NCBI RefSeq assembly: GCF_001487165.1
Contig: NZ_LN913006.1
Span: forward strand, 406,545-470,544
DNA length: 64,000 bases
From: Blautia massiliensis (ex Durand et al. 2017)
GTDB lineage: Bacteria; Bacillota; Clostridia; Lachnospirales; Lachnospiraceae
Reading direction: 5' to 3'
Below are positions 1-7,949 of the stretch, piece after piece. Position 1 is the stretch's first letter, and every line of letters begins with the position of its first letter. The notes below the pieces were generated by a model. It did not search any database and was not told the DNA's origin. It was given only the letters and a program-made list of their open reading frames with translations. The translations under genes were made by a program, and so were the position numbers.

Positions 1-206
1 TGGTTGGCTTGCCAAAGCCATGGCCGGGTAGCCAAGTCCGGAAGGGATAAACGCTGAAGGCATCTAAGCGTGAAGCCCCCCTCAAGATGAGATATCCCAT
101 TCTTATGAAGTAAACCCCCTTGAAGACGACGAGGTAGATAGGGCAGAGGTGGAAGTGTGGTAACACATGGAGCTGACTGTTACTAATCGGGTGAGGGCTT
201 GACCAA
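1..206 (+). rRNA. 23S ribosomal RNA, 3' end (partial)
   Basis: The window opens inside the last part of a 23S rRNA gene, recognisable from the conserved 3'-terminal domain including 'aagtccggaagggataaacg', 'gctgaaggcatctaagcg' and the closing 'gtgagggcttgacc' that forms the 3' strand of the 5'/3' terminal helix. The 5' portion lies to the left of the window. The exact 3' end is estimated from family knowledge. Any open reading frames across this segment are not genes. Confidence 0.95.
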
Positions 207-483
207 CAAGCCGAGGAAGCGGGCAGGATGTAACAGAAATGGGGCGGAACAAGCTTGTTTGTGGAGAACCATTTATGGTACAGACTGGACATTTGCGAAG
301 CAAATGACATCGAGCAACGGAGTTGCGAGATGACCCCCGCTGGAGTAGCCAAAAGAACAGGCGATGCAGTTTTAGCTGCGAGCCCGTGAAAAAAGGTGAA
401 TCGGTACGCAGGTTAAAATTGATTCAAAAAAGATTAACGATCATCAACAGAACATGTATGTAGTTTTGAATATACAATCATGA
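207..483 (+). other. rRNA operon tail: hairpin-rich spacer with no 5S gene
   Basis: This stretch between the 23S end and the terminator holds no protein gene and none of the conserved 5S rRNA blocks expected here in Firmicutes. It contains a perfect hairpin at 290-306 (CATTTGC/GCAAATG), an imperfect one at 307-331, and a short conserved-looking 'atgtatgtagttttgaa' at about 453-469, a string I recall as normally preceding 5S rRNA in clostridial operons. What should follow it is replaced directly by a terminator. Confidence 0.6.
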
Positions 484-511
484 AAGAGTGGCTTAAACAG
501 CCACTTTTTTA
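484..511 (+). terminator. Rho-independent terminator of the rRNA operon
   Basis: A stem AGTGGC (487-492) and GCCACT (500-505) with a 7-nt loop is followed by a run of six T. It closes the rRNA transcript. Confidence 0.8.
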
Positions 512-593
512 TTACCCATAAAAACTGTCCCCTAAAAAAACATAAAAATTGCCCCTTGTAATATACCCAAACAAGCGGTACTATAACATCCAA

Positions 594-651
594 GTTATTA
601 CATTCCTACATTAATACAATCATACATTAAAGTAATAACAAAGGTAATAAC
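594..651. promoter_or_regulatory. Putative operator: GTTATTAC / GTAATAAC repeats
   Basis: An 8-mer GTTATTAC at 594-601 has its exact reverse complement GTAATAAC at 632-639 and again at 644-651, just upstream of the ECF S-component gene. Between the arms the heptamer 'tacatta' occurs twice (607-613, 623-629). The arrangement suggests binding by a dimeric regulator, perhaps vitamin-responsive. I do not recognise it as a known BirA or NiaR site, and the function is inference. Confidence 0.35.
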
Positions 652-671
652 GAAACGAGAGGGGAATTATT

Positions 672-1283
672 ATGAACACACAGAACAACACAGTAGTTAA
701 ACTTGCAGAAACTGCGTTATTAGCAGCTTTATGTTATGTATCCTTCACATTTCTGCAGATCAAGATCCCGGTGCCGGGCGGAGACGCAACATCCATTCAT
801 ATCGGAAATGCTTTCTGCGTACTTGCAGCACTGCTTCTGGGTGGCGTATATGGCGGACTTGCCGGAGCTATCGGAATGGGAATTGCAGATATCATGGACC
901 CTGTTTATATCACAGGCGCACCGAAAACCTTTATACTGAAATTCTGTATCGGTCTGATCGTAGGTCTTGTGGCACACAAGGTTGCAAAGATCAATGAGAG
1001 TACAGATAAAAAATATGTTTTCAAATGGAGTGTGATCGCATCTGTTGCAGGACTTGCATTTAACGTAATTGCAGATCCTATCGTAGGATATTTCTACAAA
1101 CAGTACATTTTGGGACAGCCACAGGAACTGGCACAGGCACTTGCAAAAATGAGTGCGGCGGCAACCTTTATCAATGCAGTTGTATCTGTAATTCTGGTAG
1201 CGATCATCTATAATGCAGTACGTCCGGTACTGATCAAAAGTCATCTGATCACAGTTACCAACAACAAAAATCAGGTTGCGTAA
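672..1283 (+). CDS. ECF transporter S component (substrate-binding membrane subunit)
   Basis: A 203-residue, strongly hydrophobic protein with about five to six membrane segments and the Gly/Ala-rich pattern of ECF-type S components (ECF-ribofla_trS / DUF1393-like). It begins 'MNTQNNTVVKLAETALLAAL', with the typical early helix that contacts the shared ECF module, and contains 'GGVYGGLAGAIGMGIADIMD'. S components bind a vitamin or other micronutrient and dock on a common T/ATPase module, not encoded nearby. The start is supported by 'gagagggg' 7-8 bp upstream. The substrate cannot be told from sequence; riboflavin, pantothenate, thiamin precursors and queuosine-type substrates are all possible. 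It stands alone between terminators. Confidence 0.8.
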   Translation: MNTQNNTVVKLAETALLAALCYVSFTFLQIKIPVPGGDATSIHIGNAFCVLAALLLGGVYGGLAGAIGMGIADIMDPVYITGAPKTFILKFCIGLIVGLVAHKVAKINESTDKKYVFKWSVIASVAGLAFNVIADPIVGYFYKQYILGQPQELAQALAKMSAAATFINAVVSVILVAIIYNAVRPVLIKSHLITVTNNKNQVA

Positions 1284-1328
1284 AACGACATACTAAAAAA
1301 ATAATAGAAAACAAGAAATAACACAAGA

Positions 1329-1366
1329 CAGCGAAATGGAAGTTAAAATTCATTTCGCTGTTTTTT
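1329..1366 (+). terminator. Rho-independent terminator after the ECF S component
   Basis: The inverted repeat CAGCGAAATG (1329-1338) and CATTTCGCTG (1351-1360) is followed by six T. Confidence 0.9.
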
Positions 1367-1409
1367 ATGCGTGTATAGGATCATTTTTTATATGGTTATC
1401 CTCACATAG

Positions 1410-1553
1410 AAAACAAATTTCGGAATAACCAGGATCTGTTTTGACGTATCCATGGCAGTGATTGCTGCGGTACTTTCCTTCGTATTTGCGGGAAGACTGG
1501 ATGGTGTAAGAGAAGGTACTGTTATTTCCGCATATTCTCCCGCACCTTCGTAG
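1410..1553 (+). pseudogene. Remnant of a YczE/YitT-like membrane protein gene
   Basis: Reading + strand from 1410 to the TAG at 1551-1553 gives a fragment containing 'FDVSMAVIAAVLSFVFAGRL' followed by 'DGVREGTVISA'. This resembles the stretch near the C-terminal half of YczE/YyaS/YitT-type integral membrane proteins (a D-x-S-M helix followed by G-x-REGT-x-I-A). There is no start codon or ribosome binding site, and an in-frame TAG sits at 1407-1409, so only a decayed piece survives. It overlaps the 3' end of the antisense AraC remnant. The assignment rests on recollection of the family pattern and is moderate at best. Confidence 0.4.
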
Positions 1554-1911
1554 GTGTGCACCCGAAGTGCTCCTGGAACATCCGTCGAAACAGCTTATAA
1601 TTGGTGAATCCATGGCGTTCCAGGATCACATGCACGGGGTCTTTCGTATTGATCAGATCTTTGTAGATAAAAGAAAGTCTGTATTCATTCTGATATTCCA
1701 GAAATGTACCCCCCATCTTTTTCTTGAAAAAACGGCAGAAATATCCAGTCTGGAGATAAGCAACACCTGCAATCTCATCCAGAGAAATAGGCCGTTTGTA
1801 ATTCTCAGAAATATAATTCAGCACCAGATTCAGCCGGTCCAGATCTTTTTTCAGCCGGCTTAGATCACTTTGAAAAACTTTGACACTGAAATTGTGACAC
1901 AGCTGGAACAA
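1522..1911 (-). pseudogene. AraC-family regulator, N-terminally truncated remnant
   Basis: About 129 codons encode a complete AraC/XylS C-terminal DNA-binding region: first helix-turn-helix 'ISLDEIAGVAYLQTGYFCRF', linker helix, second helix-turn-helix around 'ILERHGFTNYKLFRRMF' and the terminal 'FGCTPTKVRENMR' signature. Family members are usually near 280 residues with an N-terminal cupin sensor, which is missing. The frame stays open for about 40 codons further upstream (to around 2030) but has no ATG there. The first plausible codon is a TTG at 1911 without a convincing ribosome binding site. I therefore read it as a broken gene, although expression of a bare DNA-binding domain cannot be excluded. 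The neighbouring membrane-protein remnant supports local decay. Confidence 0.65.
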
Positions 1912-2009
1912 AAGTTCAAAGATCAGGATATTGCAGACGAGAGTCGTATGGTGGAGTAAAAAGATACAAAAAAAGCGGAGATTTATCGTTATAAAGACTA
2001 TTGAAAATA

Positions 2010-2085
2010 AAAGAAGTTTGTAGTAAGGTAGTAGCTACAACGCTTACGAAAGGGAAGACTGTTTCGGGTGGGCAGTCTTCTTTTT
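2010..2085 (+). promoter_or_regulatory. Structured leader with terminator upstream of MATE gene (possible riboswitch)
   Basis: Upstream of the MATE exporter lie two potential hairpins. The first pairs GTAAG (about 2023-2027) with CTTAC (about 2042-2046) and encloses a smaller GTAG-TAG-CTAC hairpin. The second is a terminator, GAAGACTG (2054-2061) with CAGTCTTC (2073-2080) and five T. The linker CGAAA (about 2046-2050) is complementary to TTTCG in the terminator loop (about 2062-2066), so an alternative fold is possible. Layout (short aptamer-sized hairpin, terminator, MATE gene) is like guanidine-IV (mepA-motif) riboswitches. I cannot confirm the consensus from memory. Confidence 0.4.
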
Positions 2086-2133
2086 GTGGAGAATTTTGGA
2101 TGAAGGAAAACGAAAAACAAGGGGGAAGAATTT

Positions 2134-3540
2134 ATGGAGAAGGTAAAAGAGAAATCTTCTTTTTTCCGAAAGTTCGTAGGAGATAAGAGGTTTTATCTGA
2201 TGGTCCTGTCTATTGCAGTACCGATCATGGTACAGAACGGGATCACAAATTTTGTCAGTCTTCTGGACAATATTATGATCGGTCGTATCGGTACCGAACA
2301 GATGTCTGGAGCGGCGATCGTCAATCAGCTGATTTTTGTATATAATCTATGTATTTTCGGCGGGGTGTCCGGAGCGGGAATTTTTACAGCACAGTATTTC
2401 GGACAGAAGGATCATGAGGGTGTCCGCCAGACACTTCGTTATAAACTGTGGATGGCAGTGATTCTGACAGCGATCACCATTATACTGTTTCTGACAGCTG
2501 GGGGTTCACTGATCAGCATGTATTTAAAAGGTGACGGAACCGCACAGGAGATCAGGGATACTCTTATTTATGGGAAACAGTATTTATGGATCATGCTTCT
2601 GGGACTTCCGCCATTTATGATGGTGCAGGTCTATGCAAGTACCTTACGTGAATGTGGTGAGACCGTACTTCCCATGAAGGCCGGGATCGTGGCTGTGCTG
2701 ATCAATCTGATATTTAATTATCTTCTGATCTATGGTAAATTTGGATTCCCGGAAATGGGAGTAAGAGGTGCGGCTGTTGCCACAGTACTCTCCAGATATG
2801 TGGAAGCCTGCATTGTCCTGAGCTGGACACATAAGCATACAGAAAAGAATATTTTTGCACAGGGTCTGTATTCAACATTAAAGGTTCCGGCGAACCTGAC
2901 AAAGAAGATACTTATTAAGGGAACCCCGCTGCTTCTGAATGAGACTTTATGGGCAGCCGGAGTGGCCATGCTGACACAGTGTTATTCAGTTCGTGGACTG
3001 AACGTGGTTGCGGGATTAAATATTTCCAATACCATCAACAATGTATTTAATATCGTATTTATCGCACTTGGAGATTCGGTAGCCATTGTTGTAGGACAGC
3101 TTCTGGGGGCAGGTAAGATGAAGGAAGCCAGAGATACGGACAACAAGATGATCGCATTTTCTGTGTTCTGCTGTACCTGCGTGGCAGCTGTGATGTTTGT
3201 AATGGCACCACTGTTTCCAAGGCTTTACAATACCAATACTGAGGCACGTACTCTGGCGAAATATTTTATTATGCTCACAGCATTTTTCATGCCGCAGAAT
3301 GCATTCCTGCATGCAACATATTTTACTTTGCGTTCCGGTGGAAAGACCATCGTTACATTTCTGTTTGACAGTGTGTTTATCTGGGTGGTAAGTGTAACGA
3401 TCGCATTTACCTTAAGCCGTTTTACAGGTCTGCCTGTACTTGTGATCTACGCAATGGTCCAGGCAGCGGATATGATGAAATGTGTCATTGGATTTATCCT
3501 TGTAAAAAAAGGCGTATGGCTTCAGAATATCGTTTCATAG
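2134..3540 (+). CDS. MATE family efflux transporter
   Basis: A 468-residue membrane protein of normal MATE length with about twelve predicted transmembrane helices in two homologous halves. The N-terminal half holds the family hallmark 'SLLDNIMIGRIGTEQMSG' (D-x-x-M-I/V-G-x-x-G), and the second half starts around 'KKILIKGTPLLLNETLWAAG'. MATE proteins export cationic drugs, metabolites or guanidinium-like compounds using a sodium or proton gradient. The start ATG follows 'ggggga' at a good distance. A terminator-bearing leader immediately upstream suggests ligand-controlled expression. Its 3' end overlaps the convergent pseudouridine synthase gene by 19 bp, and no separate terminator is visible. 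Substrate unknown. Confidence 0.9.
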   Translation: MEKVKEKSSFFRKFVGDKRFYLMVLSIAVPIMVQNGITNFVSLLDNIMIGRIGTEQMSGAAIVNQLIFVYNLCIFGGVSGAGIFTAQYFGQKDHEGVRQTLRYKLWMAVILTAITIILFLTAGGSLISMYLKGDGTAQEIRDTLIYGKQYLWIMLLGLPPFMMVQVYASTLRECGETVLPMKAGIVAVLINLIFNYLLIYGKFGFPEMGVRGAAVATVLSRYVEACIVLSWTHKHTEKNIFAQGLYSTLKVPANLTKKILIKGTPLLLNETLWAAGVAMLTQCYSVRGLNVVAGLNISNTINNVFNIVFIALGDSVAIVVGQLLGAGKMKEARDTDNKMIAFSVFCCTCVAAVMFVMAPLFPRLYNTNTEARTLAKYFIMLTAFFMPQNAFLHATYFTLRSGGKTIVTFLFDSVFIWVVSVTIAFTLSRFTGLPVLVIYAMVQAADMMKCVIGFILVKKGVWLQNIVS

Positions 3541-4664
3541 AATTTTTTGAAATCTTCCGGGAGGGGTGCTTCCAGGGAGATTTCTTTTTTGTCATTTTTG
3601 TCATGATGCATGGAAGCCCGGGTGTCGGAAGCAGATTCATCAATTGAAAATGGAAGTTGAAATTTAAGCTTCCATGCGTGGAGTGCAGCCCGGGAAAACG
3701 GATTCGATATGTCCGATAAACAGTACAGAGAATCACCCAGAAGAGGATGCCCGAGAGATGCCATGTGTACACGGATCTGATGGGTACGGCCGGTTTTCAG
3801 ACGGAGCATTACAAGAGAAGACGGAGCTGCTGCGTCAGGGCCGGTAGATTTCAGAACAGAATAAAGGGTTTCTGCATGTTTGCTTCCGGGAAGCGTGCCA
3901 TCTGTGGATACGACCATTTTCAGACGGTTATCCGGGTCAGGTGCAAGGGGAACGGAGATCCTGTGAAAAGCTCCATTTTCATCCACAGGCATGAAACCGG
4001 AAACTGCAGCCAGATAGGTTTTCTCTGAAATCCCTTCTTCACGCTGGTTCTGTAATCTGGCGGCAGCAGTCTGGTTCCTGGCAAAGAGCAGGATACCGGA
4101 GGTTTCTTTATCCAATCGTCCGATAGACCGGACTTTGGTAGGCTCTCCTTTGGAACGGAAATAGGAAGCCACCTGGTTGGCGAGACTGTCACTGTAGTGA
4201 GAACCGGAAGGATGAGTGACAATCCCGGCAGGTTTATTTATGGCGAGGATATCCTGGTCTTCGTATATGATCGCCAACTCAGGAAGAAACTGTGACGTTG
4301 CAGCCAGTGAATGATAAATGTGAGAATTGACATCAGAACCTGCAAATTCTGAAGCTGCGGAATCAGAATATGAAATTGCGTCTGCGGAGAACTGGAAATG
4401 GTGATTGGACAAATTGACAGTAAAGGATGAAGATTCCAGCTGGGTAGAATCCACATCGTCCGCTTCCAGGCATACTATGATCTGATCCCCGGGATAAGCG
4501 GTTTCCGTTACCCGGCACTGCTGTCCGTTTTTCCGGATACCACCGGGACGAAACTTCGCCTGGCTGATCTGCTTTTTTGTAAGACCTGCCTGCGTGCGAA
4601 GAAAGCGGGAGACAGGTGCCGGAACAGCTGTTTTCGGGATATAGATAGTAAGATAGCGGTTCAT
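3522..4664 (-). CDS. RluA-family pseudouridine synthase
   Basis: A 380-residue protein with an S4-like N-terminal segment (about residues 15-65) and an RluA-type catalytic domain from about 130 onward. The catalytic aspartate lies in 'GRLDKETSGILLFARN' (about D185), and the later 'LKTGRTHQIRVHMASLGHP' motif is intact. It converts uridines to pseudouridine in rRNA or tRNA; which site cannot be decided. Residues about 68-125 form a Ser/Asp/Ala-rich stretch between the two domains that is longer than usual and looks low in complexity. The start is supported by 'ggagg' 8-10 bp upstream. Family members include RluC, RluD and B. subtilis YlyB/YhcT/YjbO. Confidence 0.9.
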   Translation of the reverse strand: MNRYLTIYIPKTAVPAPVSRFLRTQAGLTKKQISQAKFRPGGIRKNGQQCRVTETAYPGDQIIVCLEADDVDSTQLESSSFTVNLSNHHFQFSADAISYSDSAASEFAGSDVNSHIYHSLAATSQFLPELAIIYEDQDILAINKPAGIVTHPSGSHYSDSLANQVASYFRSKGEPTKVRSIGRLDKETSGILLFARNQTAAARLQNQREEGISEKTYLAAVSGFMPVDENGAFHRISVPLAPDPDNRLKMVVSTDGTLPGSKHAETLYSVLKSTGPDAAAPSSLVMLRLKTGRTHQIRVHMASLGHPLLGDSLYCLSDISNPFSRAALHAWKLKFQLPFSIDESASDTRASMHHDKNDKKEISLEAPLPEDFKKFYETIF

Positions 4665-4729
4665 TGTGAGGAATCCTCCGATTCTATTAAATTAATAAAT
4701 ATTTACAGGAATTTGGATGCAGGAGATTT

Positions 4730-5350
4730 TTACTTATGCTGATAATAAAAAACAGCAACTTGAGTCCGATCCCTCAGCTGCAGTTTATCCAGAATGGAAC
4801 TGAGATAATTTCGTACCGTTCCCTCACTGAGAAAAAGTTCTGTGGCAATCTCCTTATTGCTGTATCCGTTGGCGATCAGCCGGATGATATCCAGCTCCCG
4901 TTCGCTGATGTTTCTGGAAGCATAATCAAATCCGTCGGAGGACTGTAGGAGTTCAGGGATTTTGGATATGATCTCTGTGCCGAACACGGTCTGGCCGGAG
5001 TAAACCGCCTGAAGAGCCGGAAGAATGCTGGTATGATCCTGCTTCAGAAGATAACCCTTTGTGCCGAGGCGGAGGGCTTTTACAATATATTCATCATCGG
5101 AAAAAGTAGTCAGAAGAAGAATTTTTGCCTCCGGAAATCCGCCCAGGATCTTTCTGGAAGCTTCCAGTCCGTCCATTCCTTTCATACGGATATCCATCAG
5201 AAGAATATCCGGAAGATACTCTCTGTACAGAGAGCAGGCTTCTTCACCATCAGAGCCGGTGGCAGTCACTTCGATATCCGGGTTTGCTTCAAGAATGGTT
5301 TTTAGTGCTCCTGCAACCAGGCAGTCGTCGTCTACGATTATAATTTTCAT
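4730..5350 (-). CDS. NarL/LuxR-type response regulator
   Basis: A 206-residue protein with an N-terminal receiver domain (acidic pocket 'VDDD' at 7-10, phosphoacceptor D53 in 'ILLMDIRMKGMDG', conserved T near 81 and K near 103) and a C-terminal LuxR-type helix-turn-helix 'ISERELDIIRLIANGYSNKE' to 'EGTVRNYLSSIL'. It lies downstream of its sensor kinase gene on the same strand, and an ABC exporter operon is divergently oriented beyond the kinase. Phosphorylation by the kinase should allow dimeric binding to DNA. The palindrome ATGACA-TT-TGTCAT before the exporter is a good candidate site. Confidence 0.92.
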   Translation of the reverse strand: MKIIIVDDDCLVAGALKTILEANPDIEVTATGSDGEEACSLYREYLPDILLMDIRMKGMDGLEASRKILGGFPEAKILLLTTFSDDEYIVKALRLGTKGYLLKQDHTSILPALQAVYSGQTVFGTEIISKIPELLQSSDGFDYASRNISERELDIIRLIANGYSNKEIATELFLSEGTVRNYLSSILDKLQLRDRTQVAVFYYQHK

Positions 5351-5483
5351 GTCAAAATCTCCTGTTTATGAGTTATAAAAAGTAAATTTACAGATCAGAA
5401 AAAACAGACGGATCCAATATGCCGGGAAAGTACTTTGATCAAATCAGGAAGGTTTCCGGCAAAGTGAGAAATATCTGTCTGAT

Positions 5484-6665
5484 TCAATTAGAAACAGATT
5501 TCGGGATCGTCACAAAGATCCGAAAACCATTCTCCTGCGTAATCTGGACTGTACCGCCCAGCGCCTTTGCACGGTCACGGATATTGGACAGTCCCATACC
5601 ACCGGAAATATTTTTGGCCTTATTGCTGTCTGATCCAGTTTGAATATCCGGAATTCCATTTTCCGGTGTCCCATTATCCTCAATGCACAATTGATAAAGT
5701 GCAGGATGCTCCCGCAGAAGAATATCCACAGAATCCGCATTACTATGCCGCATCACATTGGAAAGCCCTTCCTTTGTAATACTGATCAGACTGTATTTCA
5801 CCTCTCTTGGAATCTGCCTGGACATATCATAAGTAAGATTCACCGGGCAGAAGGTGAAATCCTTTACAAGTCCTTTTATGGCATCTTCCAGATTTATCGC
5901 ATCGTCATGAAGATCATGTACACTGGAACGGATGCTGTTCATAGCACCGTTCAGGGATTCTTCCAGATTTCCAAGCAGAGGATCAAGAGAATCATTTTTG
6001 TTGATGGTTTTGCAGGCAGCAGTCATAAGGATAGAACGGGATAGTACATGTCCCACATTATCATGGATCTCTCTGGCAATTCTGTTTCGCTCGCGCAATG
6101 TAGCAGCATAAATTTCGTAATCCTGTTTTTCCAGAAGTGCCTTGTTTTTTTCAGAAAGAAGAAGCGTATGTTCCTCACTGTCATCCCGGATTTGATGAAA
6201 ATCCTGGTAAAGAGCCTGATATTTTCCGGCATAGAGCCAGAGAAAAAATGAGAGAACGAAACCAAAAATCCCAAGCAGACAAAGAACTGCCGGAAATCTA
6301 TTGATCTGAAAAACCAGAAATCCCCAAAGTGGAAGCTCAGCCACTGCCAGAGGAAAAAGCCCGGCAGATAAGGTCTGATACAGAAGCAGCGGGAAAAACA
6401 GAAGAAAATCCGAAAACCACAGGGAACATAATCCAAAGATCACATAGCTTCCTGCAAGAACCGGAATGATATTTCCGGCGGGTTTCAATACTGGCAAAGA
6501 ATTGTGTGAACAGGATTCTGTTTTACATACCCTGCACAGATAAGTAATGCAGCAAAGGATCACCGCAAAAAGGAGGGCAAACACAAGAGCCTGATCTGCA
6601 GGCACATAAAAAAATGTTAAAGTACTGTATAAAAGCAATAGTATGGAATCTGTAAAATAACGCAT
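5484..6665 (-). CDS. Sensor histidine kinase, NarL-associated (HisKA_3) type
   Basis: A 393-residue protein with about five to six N-terminal membrane helices (residues roughly 7-145), a short coiled segment, then a HisKA_3 dimerisation domain with the phosphoacceptor in 'RNRIAREIHDNVGHVLSRSI' (about H201) and a C-terminal HATPase_c domain ('EGLSNVMRHSNA' N-box, 'IEDNGTPENG', 'GGMGLSNIRDRAKALGG' G-box). It lacks a large extracellular sensor, so it probably senses through the membrane, as in cell-envelope or peptide stress systems. It is co-directional with the response regulator (133 bp gap). Confidence 0.92.
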   Translation of the reverse strand: MRYFTDSILLLLYSTLTFFYVPADQALVFALLFAVILCCITYLCRVCKTESCSHNSLPVLKPAGNIIPVLAGSYVIFGLCSLWFSDFLLFFPLLLYQTLSAGLFPLAVAELPLWGFLVFQINRFPAVLCLLGIFGFVLSFFLWLYAGKYQALYQDFHQIRDDSEEHTLLLSEKNKALLEKQDYEIYAATLRERNRIAREIHDNVGHVLSRSILMTAACKTINKNDSLDPLLGNLEESLNGAMNSIRSSVHDLHDDAINLEDAIKGLVKDFTFCPVNLTYDMSRQIPREVKYSLISITKEGLSNVMRHSNADSVDILLREHPALYQLCIEDNGTPENGIPDIQTGSDSNKAKNISGGMGLSNIRDRAKALGGTVQITQENGFRIFVTIPKSVSN

Positions 6666-6848
6666 AAAAAATATACCCTCCTTTCTACTACAGCATTTTC
6701 CGAAAGTCAGGCAGATAACCGGCTAAAATTATCATATCCTGTTCCGGGAGAACCCCTTTTGCTGCACAAATTTCTGAAATCAATGTGCCTTTATTATAAT
6801 ATACCGGTTCCTTCCCTGCAAAGAAAAATCTATCTTTCTGAAAAAGAC

Positions 6849-6862
6849 ATGACATTTGTCAT
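6849..6862. promoter_or_regulatory. Putative response-regulator operator
   Basis: ATGACA-TT-TGTCAT is a perfect 6-2-6 palindrome followed 10 bp later by a partial copy 'gtgacattc'. It sits about 24 bp upstream of the -35 box of the exporter promoter, the usual place for an activator. Inference: binding site of the adjacent NarL-type regulator. Confidence 0.5.
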
Positions 6863-6885
6863 TCGCAGGTGGTGACATTCAACAC

Positions 6886-6914
6886 TTGGAGCAGACAGAA
6901 GAAAAGGATATAAT
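6886..6914 (+). promoter_or_regulatory. Promoter of the ABC exporter operon
   Basis: TTGGAG (6886-6891), 17-bp spacer, TATAAT (6909-6914). The -35 box is weak and the -10 perfect, as expected of an activator-dependent promoter. Confidence 0.6.
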
Positions 6915-6995
6915 GGCATCATAGAAGAAATATGAATTTCTGCGAAAAAGGCATAAAAGTCCTGCTTAACGGACTGTAAAAAAGGAGGAAAACAT

Positions 6996-7937
6996 ATGCC
7001 ACAGAGTATGGTCCACATAGAAAATCTGGTAAAACGATATGGTGATCTTACCGCACTGAATCATCTGGAACTGGATATCCGGGAGGGTGAGATCTTCGGA
7101 TTACTTGGTCCCAACGGCTCGGGAAAGACAACGGCCATCAGCTGCCTTTTGTCACTTCTGAAATATGACAGAGGTGAAATAAAGATATTCGGAGAAGAGA
7201 TGAAGCCGGACAGCTATAAGCTCAAGGAACAGATTGGGATCGTGCTTCAGAATGTAGCCGTTTTTGATGAGCTGACAGTGCAGGAAAATATCGATTATTT
7301 CTGCGGCCTTTACATACGGGACAGGAAACGGAGAAAAGAGCTGGTGGAGGATGCCATTGAATTTACAGGTCTTGAAGATTTCCGCAAAATGTACCCGAAG
7401 AAGCTTTCCGGAGGCCTTTTACGAAGATTGAACATTGCCTGCGGGATCGCCCACAAGCCGAGACTGATCATTATGGATGAGCCGACGGTAGCTGTAGACC
7501 CACAGAGCAGAAACAAGATCCTGGAAGGGATCCAGACGCTGAACCACCAGGGCTCCACCATTATCTACACATCCCATTACATGGAAGAGGTGGAGCAGAT
7601 CTGTACCAGGATCGCCATCATGGATCACGGAAGAGTCATCGCTCAGGGAACAAAGGAAGAATTGAAGCAGATGATCAAAACAGGAGAGACCATCACCGTA
7701 GAAGCCATTGCCCTGGAAGAAAAAAATCTCCGGGATATCCGCACACTGGAGCATGTGTTTGATGTGCAGTATGAAAAACAGGTGCTGGTCGTGCGCTGTA
7801 CCGATGCGAAGCATAACCTGATCCGTCTTCTTAATTATCTGCAAAGCCAGGATATTTCTTTTGGAAGAGTCTTTTCCGAACTGCCTACATTAAATGATGT
7901 CTTTCTGGAGATCACCGGAAAACAGCTGAGAGATTAG
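6996..7937 (+). CDS. ABC transporter ATP-binding protein
   Basis: A 313-residue nucleotide-binding subunit: Walker A 'GPNGSGKTT' (38-46), signature 'LSGG' (137-140), Walker B 'LIIMDEP' (157-163) and switch H in 'IIYTSHYMEE'. The final ~90 residues form an extension typical of drug- or bacteriocin-exporting ABC-2 systems (CcmA/BcrA-like). It heads an operon with two ABC-2 permeases (12-bp gap to the next). Together they form a heterodimeric exporter, probably for an antimicrobial or peptide. The start follows 'aaaggaggaaaacat'. Divergence from a NarL-type two-component system implies inducible expression. Confidence 0.93.
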   Translation: MPQSMVHIENLVKRYGDLTALNHLELDIREGEIFGLLGPNGSGKTTAISCLLSLLKYDRGEIKIFGEEMKPDSYKLKEQIGIVLQNVAVFDELTVQENIDYFCGLYIRDRKRRKELVEDAIEFTGLEDFRKMYPKKLSGGLLRRLNIACGIAHKPRLIIMDEPTVAVDPQSRNKILEGIQTLNHQGSTIIYTSHYMEEVEQICTRIAIMDHGRVIAQGTKEELKQMIKTGETITVEAIALEEKNLRDIRTLEHVFDVQYEKQVLVVRCTDAKHNLIRLLNYLQSQDISFGRVFSELPTLNDVFLEITGKQLRD

Positions 7938-7949
7938 GAGGGATGGGAG

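Larger units (their letters stand above)
6666..6995. other. Divergent control region between kinase and ABC exporter
   Basis: This 330-bp non-coding interval separates the minus-strand two-component system from the plus-strand exporter operon. It contains a regulatory palindrome at 6849-6862 and a promoter at 6886-6914 for the exporter, and a plausible ribosome binding site 'aaggagg' before 6996. No gene is seen in it. Confidence 0.7.

Noticed and set aside
2001-2186. Short open frame over the MATE leader
   Set aside because: It spans a terminator and overlaps the MATE start in another frame; no ribosome binding site.
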